Assembly (NCBI GenBank): GCA_003167015.1
Contig: PMUF01000114.1
Coordinates: forward strand, 445-7,961
Direction of reading: 5' to 3'
Origin: Chitinophagaceae bacterium
Lineage (GTDB): Bacteria; Bacteroidota; Bacteroidia; Chitinophagales; Chitinophagaceae
DNA: 7,517 nt
Positions 1-5,503 of this stretch are shown here, one piece after another. Position 1 is the stretch's first letter. Each line of letters opens with the position of its first letter. The translations under genes and the position numbers were made by a program. Below the pieces are notes generated by a model. That model did not search any database and was not told where the DNA came from. It saw only the letters and a list, made by a program, of their open reading frames with translations.

Positions 1-669
1 TTGTTTGCTACACCCAGGATACCTTATAATTATCGCCCCCAGGACGATGATCAGGGCGGTTACTTCTGCATCTTTACCGATGAGTTCATGACGCCGGCAA
101 AATCCGGGGTGATACTGGAAGATCTTCCTTTGTTCCAGCCAGGCGGTTACCCCATCTTCCAGTTATCGGCGCAGGAGTCGGAAGACCTGATGGGGCTGTT
201 CCGCAAGATCTTCACGGATCTGGCCTCCGATTATCCATACAAATACGATCTATTGCGCAACTATGTGCTGGAACTGATCCACTATGGTCAGAAATTGCGG
301 CCGGCTTCTACGTTAAACCCGGTGCATAATGCATCGACCCGGGTCACTTCCTTGTTCGTCGAGCTACTGGAAAGGCAATTCCCCATTACTTCGTCGCGTC
401 AGCAACTGAGCCTAAGGACCGCCAGGGACTATGCGGACAGACTGGCGGTGCACGTCAATCATCTCAATAAGGTTTTAAAGGAGACGACCGGCAAAACGAC
501 GACGGAGATCATCGGCGGCCGGGTATTGCAGGAGGCCAAGGTACTCCTGAAACAAACCGACTGGAATATTTCTGAGATAGCCTGGTCCCTGGGGTTCGAA
601 CAGCTCTCCAATTTCTCCAATTTCTTCAGGAAGCATACGGCCCAGGCGCCCCATTCCTTCAGGGCCTGA
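1..669 (+). CDS. AraC-family transcriptional regulator, 5' end cut by window edge
   Basis: DNA-binding regulator; 222 codons are visible. The C-terminal third carries the two helix-turn-helix units of the AraC/XylS family: the first around residues 142-165 (DYADRLAVHVNHLNK), the second around 188-213 (ISEIAWSLGFEQLSNFSNFF), ending in the usual P-x-x-F element (APHSFR, 216-221). The visible N-terminal part (FATPRIPYNY, then GGYFCIFTDEF) matches the second half of the cupin-like sensor domain of Bacteroidota AraC proteins. Family members are usually about 290-300 residues, so roughly 70 residues are probably missing. The first codon, TTG, is therefore most likely an internal Leu and not the start. 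The effector is unknown. The downstream dehydrogenase lies 93 bases away on the same strand and is a plausible but unproven target. The family call is firm; the target is inference. Confidence 0.93.
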   Translation: MFATPRIPYNYRPQDDDQGGYFCIFTDEFMTPAKSGVILEDLPLFQPGGYPIFQLSAQESEDLMGLFRKIFTDLASDYPYKYDLLRNYVLELIHYGQKLRPASTLNPVHNASTRVTSLFVELLERQFPITSSRQQLSLRTARDYADRLAVHVNHLNKVLKETTGKTTTEIIGGRVLQEAKVLLKQTDWNISEIAWSLGFEQLSNFSNFFRKHTAQAPHSFRA

Positions 670-728
670 TATTTGATTTGAGTAAACATTGGATTGATTC
701 GGGCAAACGGCGGACAGCCGGGCCGGCG

Positions 729-736
729 TACCTTTG
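729..736 (+). promoter_or_regulatory. Bacteroidota-type -7 promoter box upstream of the dehydrogenase
   Basis: The sequence TACCTTTG is a full match to the TAnnTTTG -7 element used by the primary sigma factor of Bacteroidota. It lies 26 bases before the ATG at 763, which would give a leader of roughly 20 bases. No clear -33 TTTG/TTG is seen at the usual spacing of about 17-23 bases upstream; that stretch reads as GC-rich sequence. A weak or activator-dependent promoter, possibly using the adjacent AraC protein, would fit but is inference. The 93-base gap (670-762) shows no other clear signal and no terminator hairpin. Confidence 0.5.
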
Positions 737-762
737 TTTTATCAAAATCAAACATATCAATA

Positions 763-1527
763 ATGGATACTGTACGTAAAATCGCCCTGGTCACCGGTGG
801 TAGCCGGGGATTGGGTAAAGACATGGCGCTATGCCTGGCCAAGAAAGGCATCGATGTTATCCTGACCTATAACAGTAAGAAGGAAGAGGCGTCGGCCGTC
901 GTCGCGGCAATCGAAAAGTCGGGCCGGAAGGCGGCGGCATTGCAGCTGAATACGGGAGACGTCGGTAGTTTCAAGACTTTTTTCGACCAGTTGAAGGCGG
1001 TGCTGCAGGATCATTTCGGGACGGACAAGTTCGACTTTTTGATCAACAATGCCGGCAATAGCTTTAATTCTTCTATTGCCGATACGACCGAGCAGCAGTT
1101 CGACGACATCATCAACATTCATTTCAAGGGTGTATTTTTTCTCACGCAGGGGTCGCTGCCGCTGATCAATGACGGCGGCCGGGTCATCAATATCTCCTCA
1201 GGGCTGGCCCGATTCTGCTCGCCTGGCCGGTCGGTATATGGGGCGACTAAGGCAGCGATAGAAACACTGTCGCGGTATATGGCTTACGAGTTCGGCAAGC
1301 GCGGCATTGCCGTCAATACTGTCGCGCCAGGCGCGATAGCAACAGATTTCAGCGGGGGTGTCGTGAGGGATAACCCGGAAGTGAATAAACATATTGCTGG
1401 CATCACTGCCCTGGGGCGTGTTGGATTGCCGGAAGATATCGGTCCCGTTGTAGCATTCCTGTGTACGGAAGACGGCAGATGGATCAATGCGCAACGGATC
1501 GAGGTATCCGGCGGGATGAATCTTTAG
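763..1527 (+). CDS. Short-chain dehydrogenase/reductase (classical SDR)
   Basis: Probably a cytoplasmic NAD(P)(H)-dependent oxidoreductase of 254 residues, a typical classical SDR length. Visible motifs in order: cofactor loop TGGSRGLG (11-18), NNAG (95-98), catalytic Ser within ISSG (best S146, 13 residues before the Tyr), catalytic YxxxK as Y159-GAT-K163, PGAIATDF after the active site (189-196), and a C-terminal VSGGMNL ending. The Arg before the second Gly of the cofactor loop suggests NADP(H) preference. I chose ATG 763 because it begins six residues before the first beta strand, follows an A-rich leader and lies just downstream of a -7 box; an in-frame ATT at 694 would add a non-conserved extension overlapping that promoter. 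It resembles FabG-like 3-oxoacyl reductases, but no fatty acid genes are nearby, so the substrate is unknown. Its position after an AraC regulator suggests inducible expression. Confidence 0.95.
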   Translation: MDTVRKIALVTGGSRGLGKDMALCLAKKGIDVILTYNSKKEEASAVVAAIEKSGRKAAALQLNTGDVGSFKTFFDQLKAVLQDHFGTDKFDFLINNAGNSFNSSIADTTEQQFDDIINIHFKGVFFLTQGSLPLINDGGRVINISSGLARFCSPGRSVYGATKAAIETLSRYMAYEFGKRGIAVNTVAPGAIATDFSGGVVRDNPEVNKHIAGITALGRVGLPEDIGPVVAFLCTEDGRWINAQRIEVSGGMNL

Positions 1528-1539
1528 TGGGGCCAGGTA

Positions 1540-1555
1540 CTAATCAAATTATTAG
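1540..1555. repeat. Small AT-rich inverted repeat in the SDR-amidase gap
   Basis: CTAAT and ATTAG form a perfect 5-base inverted repeat around a 6-base centre (CAAATT). It lies 13 bases after the dehydrogenase stop and about 27 bases before the -7-like box of the next gene. It is too short and AT-rich, and lacks a following T-run, so it is a poor intrinsic terminator. It could be half-sites of an operator, or chance. The surrounding 77-base gap holds nothing else clear besides the -7-like box. Confidence 0.2.
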
Positions 1556-1581
1556 CGGGGTCGGTGCAGACTATTTTTCTT

Positions 1582-1589
1582 TATCTTTA
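1582..1589 (+). promoter_or_regulatory. Possible -7 box upstream of the amidase
   Basis: TATCTTTA matches TAnnTTTG in five of the six fixed positions (last base A, not G). It ends 15 bases before the ATG at 1605, so the transcript would have a leader of only about 10 bases. No convincing -33 element is seen at the usual distance. Read-through from the dehydrogenase is an alternative source of transcription. Confidence 0.3.
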
Positions 1590-1604
1590 GCCAAATCGCC
1601 ACCA

Positions 1605-2651
1605 ATGCTGTCTGCTTATCGGCTCAAATTATTTTTGACCTTCCTTCCCATTGCTTTAACGATGTCGCTGCAGGCCCAGCAAATGGGTACTGTCTCCAAT
1701 CCTTATGTATTGAACCCTTCTGCCGCTACCGTCGTCTGGGGCTACTATTGGTCCGAGGCAAAGCCCGTTCTCCATGTGCAATCCGGGGATTATGTACGGG
1801 TACGGACCGTGCTGACTTCCAATCCGGAACGGCTGGAGGCTGCAGGCGTGGCGCCGGCGGATGTCGAACAGGAATTGCGCGATGTACAAGTCGTGAAGGA
1901 CCGTGGGCCGGGCGGACATGTGTTGACAGGGCCTATCTATGTTGACGGAGCGGATTCCGGCGACGTACTTGAAGTGCGGTTCGACTCCATTAACCTGGCG
2001 ATCCCATATGGGTATAACGCTATCGGGCAGGCGGGATTTTTGTCCGATGAGATCTTCAGCCGAAAGATGCGGATCGTTCCCCTTGACAAATCGACAATGA
2101 TCGGTCACTTTTCTGATGGGATCGATATTCCGCTGCATCCTTTTTTCGGGAGTGTGGGAGTTGCGCCGCCTGCGGCAGCCGGACGCTGGAACAGCGCACC
2201 ACCATGGATACACGGCGGCAACCTCGATAACAAGGAATTGGTAGCCGGCACTACATTGTATCTCCCGGTGTTTGTGAAGGGAGCTTTGCTCGAGATCGGG
2301 GATGGCCATGCCGCGCAGGGGAATGGGGAAGTGGATATTACGGCCATCGAAACGTCATTGATCGCCAAACTTCACCTGGTTGTGCATAAGGGCAAGTCCA
2401 TTCATTGGCCATGGGCCGAATCGCCGACGCATATCATTACGATGGGTGATGACCGTGACCTGAATGCGGCGACGCATATCGCCGTTCGGGAAATGATTCA
2501 CTGGCTGATGGCGGAAAAGGGGATGACACAAGAAGATGCGTATATGCTTTGCAGCGTTGCTGCGGATGTGGACATTACTGAATTAGTGGATGGGAATGTT
2601 GGCGTGCACGTAATGCTGCCGAAATCTGTTTTTCTTTTTGTGAAGAAGTGA
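1605..2651 (+). CDS. Exported acetamidase/formamidase-family protein
   Basis: Predicted hydrolase of short amides (the FmdA/AmdA family releases ammonia and a carboxylate from formamide or acetamide), 348 residues. Family signatures are LHPFFGSVGVAPP (177-189), HGGNLDN (203-209), a P-V-x3-G-A-L stretch (221-228) and GDGHAAQGNGEV (232-243), followed by a conserved IET. Residues 1-24 form a signal peptide: short basic n-region, hydrophobic core LFLTFLPIALTM, likely cleavage after LQA and before QQ. The protein is thus expected in the periplasm, unlike the well-known cytoplasmic formamidases. ATG 1605 is chosen because it starts the signal peptide and lies outside the dehydrogenase; an in-frame ATG at 1461 lies inside that gene and would bury the signal. 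The stop overlaps the GTG start of the acyltransferase. The real substrate is unknown; a secreted member may act on something other than formamide. Confidence 0.9.
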   Translation: MLSAYRLKLFLTFLPIALTMSLQAQQMGTVSNPYVLNPSAATVVWGYYWSEAKPVLHVQSGDYVRVRTVLTSNPERLEAAGVAPADVEQELRDVQVVKDRGPGGHVLTGPIYVDGADSGDVLEVRFDSINLAIPYGYNAIGQAGFLSDEIFSRKMRIVPLDKSTMIGHFSDGIDIPLHPFFGSVGVAPPAAAGRWNSAPPWIHGGNLDNKELVAGTTLYLPVFVKGALLEIGDGHAAQGNGEVDITAIETSLIAKLHLVVHKGKSIHWPWAESPTHIITMGDDRDLNAATHIAVREMIHWLMAEKGMTQEDAYMLCSVAADVDITELVDGNVGVHVMLPKSVFLFVKK

Positions 2652-3775
2652 CGCCATTGAAAGCACGATATCTCTCCAATCTGACTCCTTTGCGCGGTGT
2701 GGCGGCGCTGCTGGTGGCCGTTTTTCATTTTGAGATGGCGATGGGCCGTTTTGTGCCTGCGAGGATATCGATGTTCTTCGAGAAATCCTACCTGATGGTG
2801 GATTTGTTCTTTGTGATGAGCGGGTTTATCATGCTGCATGTGTATGGCAGCGGCTTCAGCCGGGGTCTTGCGAAGGAGAATGTTCGTCATTTCTTTGTTG
2901 CGCGATTCGCCCGGACCTATCCGTTGCATTTATTCACGTTGTTGTTGCTGGTGTTAATCGTCCGCTGTCTGACCAACTGGGGAAATCCGCCGATCCCGTT
3001 GGAGCAGCCCCGGGATATCCTGCCCAATGTCTTTTTGCTGCAATCTTTCGGGGTCTGTCATATTTACAACTGGAATATTCCGTCCTGGAGCATCAGTGCG
3101 GAATGGGGCGCCTATATCCTATTTCCTTTGCTGGCATTATGGATCGGTCACAGGAAGACCAGTGCGTCGGCCCTGCTGGCGGTTTTTGTAGCGGCTGCCT
3201 ATATCTGTATTATGTACGTGCTGCCGCGTGTCAATCCGCTGAGCCCCTCGACGCCGGTCCCCCATAATCTCAATACGACTTTTGATTATGGGTATTTGCG
3301 CGGTATTGCCGGGTTTGTCATCGGGATGCTGATTTACCAGTTGTATCACCGGGAAGGTGTGCGGGCGGTTTTCGGGAGTGACCGGGCCACGGCGGTGATC
3401 GTGCTGCTGGTGATCGCCGGACTTCACTTCGCTATCAACGATGCGCTGGTGGTGGTGCTATTCGCCGCGCTGGTGTACAATTTTGCCGTCAATAACGGAG
3501 CATTGCACCGGGTATGTAACAACAGGGCGCTGCAATATCTCGGTGATATCTCCTATTCCATTTATCTCATGCAGATCTTTCCCCAGGAGCCCTTTTCCCA
3601 TGGCTGGCGGTTGCCTGGCGTAACGGGGACGGCCAGGGGTAAGTTTAACATCGATTTCCCCCACGGTCTGCTGTATTGTGCGGTTTATCTTGTGCTGCTG
3701 TTCGCACTGGCTTCCATCACGTATTATGTCATCGAGCGGCCGTGCCGGAAATTCATTAATCAGTATTGGGGTTAG
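2648..3775 (+). CDS. Acyltransferase-3 family integral membrane protein
   Basis: Inner-membrane O-acyltransferase (AT3, OafA/YrhL-like), a family that moves acetyl or other acyl groups onto surface sugars, lipids or antibiotics; 375 residues, normal for a stand-alone AT3 domain. The family R-x10-H motif is present as R16 and H27 near the N-terminus (TPLRG to VFHF). VDLFFVMSGF (51-60), FFVARFARTYPLHL (82-95), NIPSWSISAEW (143-153), YLGDISYSIYLMQ (297-309) and a terminal YYVIERPCRKF (359-369) are all typical. About ten hydrophobic segments are readable. The GTG at 2648 is chosen because it places the conserved NLTPLRG at residue 11 and overlaps the amidase stop as GTGA, a coupling arrangement; TTG 2657 is a possible alternative. 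There is no fused SGNH domain. The acceptor is unknown. The stop overlaps that of the convergent hydrolase. Confidence 0.92.
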   Translation: MTPLKARYLSNLTPLRGVAALLVAVFHFEMAMGRFVPARISMFFEKSYLMVDLFFVMSGFIMLHVYGSGFSRGLAKENVRHFFVARFARTYPLHLFTLLLLVLIVRCLTNWGNPPIPLEQPRDILPNVFLLQSFGVCHIYNWNIPSWSISAEWGAYILFPLLALWIGHRKTSASALLAVFVAAAYICIMYVLPRVNPLSPSTPVPHNLNTTFDYGYLRGIAGFVIGMLIYQLYHREGVRAVFGSDRATAVIVLLVIAGLHFAINDALVVVLFAALVYNFAVNNGALHRVCNNRALQYLGDISYSIYLMQIFPQEPFSHGWRLPGVTGTARGKFNIDFPHGLLYCAVYLVLLFALASITYYVIERPCRKFINQYWG

Positions 3776-5493
3776 GGTTGTTTCACAAGCACGAAGGCCG
3801 CATCCGATCCGATATAGTTGGTATGCGAATCGGCGCCGAACAACCTGGGCATCTCGAACTCTATGGTCCCGTTGGTGCAGCTGACGGGCTGGTCTTTGAT
3901 GAACTTGCCGCGCCACGTATGATAGATCCTCAGCAAATAGTGCCCGTTGGGTATTGACCGCAGCGTCACCTTATCACCAGCTACGTCAGTCACGACATTG
4001 ACCACCCAGCCGAAAATGAACTGGTCGCTTTTCATGGCATAGGCGCTGCCGTGGGCGGCGGCGATTTCAGCCGGAGCGATACCGGTCAGTTGCGAGAAGG
4101 GGATAGAGTCCGTGAAGCGGCGGATGCTGGTGATCTGGTGCGTCAGGATATTATCGTTCAGCAGGTCCGACCAGGCCCACCAGAAAGGCGTCATAGCCGT
4201 TCCGTTGGCGAGCGTCACCCAGAGGGCATCATGATACATGGAAAGATAGCCGGGCATGGAGGGGTCGTAAAATACGTGGTCCCAACCCGTCTCACCGATG
4301 ATAACCGGTTTCCCGTAAGCTGCCCACATCTTGCTGATCTCACCTGCATAATTGGTATAGCTGAGGACCAGCGGTGGCACTTTGGCGGAGTCCAGCGTGC
4401 TGGTGGTCAGCACAGGCCAGCCCTGGCGTTCGTATATTTCCCTCGCAGCCAGGTCGAAGGTTCGGTATCCTTCATCAAAGTACTCATTTTTTCCGCCACT
4501 CCTCGTTCCCGTGGTCGGCCGGTGGTAGGGATCGTTGGTCTTAAAATAGTCATGTACTTTGCCGGCCCATTTGGCCGCCATCGCGCTGTCGCCCGATACC
4601 CAGCCGTCGGTGCCGTTGATCTCATCGATGATGAACCAGATACCGAGTGACCGGCTGTATCCCCAGCGGGCGATCATGTACCGGTACAGTTTTTCCTGGA
4701 GTGCCCAGGCCGCGTCGCTGCGATAGAAGTCTTTAGGTTTCGTCACCTGTGAATAAGGATTGGTTTCCCAACGCTCGTTGCCTCCGCCCCAGGTCGTTTC
4801 CGACAGGAAGGCGTGGAACCACAGGTTAAGGCTCAACTCCATGCCGCGCTGTTCGCAGAGTTCCAGCAGTTGGTCCAGGCGTCCGCAGATATTCTGGTCA
4901 TAGCGTCCCAGGCCGCTGGCCTGTGTTTCCAGCGGAATAATGAATGAACTGAAAAAGTTCACCCCCAGGCTTTTCAGTCTGTCCAGTTCTTCCGGCTTCA
5001 CCCTGCCGGCATCGAAGCCCGAATAGCCGTCATTGTACCACAGTCCTACGCCGTAAAAAGGCGTTCCGTCCCTATATTGCAGGTAGCGTTTGTTAGGCGC
5101 TACGACGATAGCGCCGTGCTCTTGTGACGCCACGGCCGTAAAGGATTTGGGGTCGCTGGTGGTCTCGCCGTTCTTGTCTTTGATATGGATCGAATATTTC
5201 CAGACGCCTGTCTCGTCGGGTGAGAAGCGTACTTTCCACAATCCGCCGAACGAAGCATAATAAAATCCATGGATCGGCCATTGTTTGCCCGAGGGGGAGG
5301 TAAAGGTGGCCGTGATATCGATCTGGTCCGGGTCGAAGGGATTGGCATAATCGGCTTTCAACCCTAGTCCCACTTCGAATTTGTTATACAGGCCGACAGC
5401 GGAGTCCGCCTGGCGCATGGTCGTGATCGTGGGTTGGGCGGCGACGGCCAGCCATCCATAGGCCAGCGGCAAGAGGAAGAAGATCTTTTTCAT
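3772..5493 (-). CDS. Secreted glycoside hydrolase with DUF5060 and TIM-barrel domains
   Basis: Predicted exported glycan-degrading enzyme, 573 residues. Residues 1-19 form a signal peptide (MKKIFFLLPL, cleavage likely after VAA). Residues about 22-120 form a beta-sandwich of DUF5060 type (YNKFEVGLGL, then FTSPSGK, then GLWKVRFSPDETGVWKY). Residues about 128-470 form a clan GH-A-like barrel: FYGVGLWYNDGY, GVNFFSSFI, WFHAF, ARWGYSRSLGIWFIIDEING, VIIGETGW and TPFWWAW. Candidate catalytic residues are E291 (acid/base) and E401 (nucleophile). Residues about 480-573 form a C-terminal beta domain of a kind common in such hydrolases. No lipobox Cys follows the signal, so it is probably periplasmic or secreted. 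ATG 5493 is chosen because it begins the signal peptide; an upstream in-frame start at 5565 would overlap the quinoprotein and mask it. It starts 10 bases after the quinoprotein stop, implying one operon. The substrate glycan cannot be read from the sequence. Confidence 0.88.
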   Translation of the reverse strand: MKKIFFLLPLAYGWLAVAAQPTITTMRQADSAVGLYNKFEVGLGLKADYANPFDPDQIDITATFTSPSGKQWPIHGFYYASFGGLWKVRFSPDETGVWKYSIHIKDKNGETTSDPKSFTAVASQEHGAIVVAPNKRYLQYRDGTPFYGVGLWYNDGYSGFDAGRVKPEELDRLKSLGVNFFSSFIIPLETQASGLGRYDQNICGRLDQLLELCEQRGMELSLNLWFHAFLSETTWGGGNERWETNPYSQVTKPKDFYRSDAAWALQEKLYRYMIARWGYSRSLGIWFIIDEINGTDGWVSGDSAMAAKWAGKVHDYFKTNDPYHRPTTGTRSGGKNEYFDEGYRTFDLAAREIYERQGWPVLTTSTLDSAKVPPLVLSYTNYAGEISKMWAAYGKPVIIGETGWDHVFYDPSMPGYLSMYHDALWVTLANGTAMTPFWWAWSDLLNDNILTHQITSIRRFTDSIPFSQLTGIAPAEIAAAHGSAYAMKSDQFIFGWVVNVVTDVAGDKVTLRSIPNGHYLLRIYHTWRGKFIKDQPVSCTNGTIEFEMPRLFGADSHTNYIGSDAAFVLVKQP

Positions 5494-5503
5494 ATGTATG
5501 ACT

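Noticed and set aside
605..622. Two perfect tandem copies of a 9-base unit (TCTCCAATT) in the AraC gene
   Set aside because: It encodes SNF-SNF inside the second helix-turn-helix, where family members have similar residues, so it is ordinary coding sequence.
1461..1604. Upstream extension of the amidase into the dehydrogenase gene
   Set aside because: It would place 48 unrelated residues in front of a clear signal peptide and overlap the conserved end of the SDR.
1656..2309. Long open frame (217 codons) antisense to the amidase
   Set aside because: The translation has no recognisable domain, is rich in His/Arg/Pro as expected of a shadow frame, and the opposite strand has a strong family match.
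3776..3850. Possible terminator hairpin (CCGAT with ATCGG) after the acyltransferase stop
   Set aside because: The stem is only five bases with a long loop and no following T-run, and it lies in the conserved 3' coding end of the hydrolase.
4051..4650. Open frame of 199 codons on the plus strand inside the hydrolase gene
   Set aside because: Low-complexity Gly/Arg/Val composition with no motif; the minus strand clearly codes for the hydrolase.
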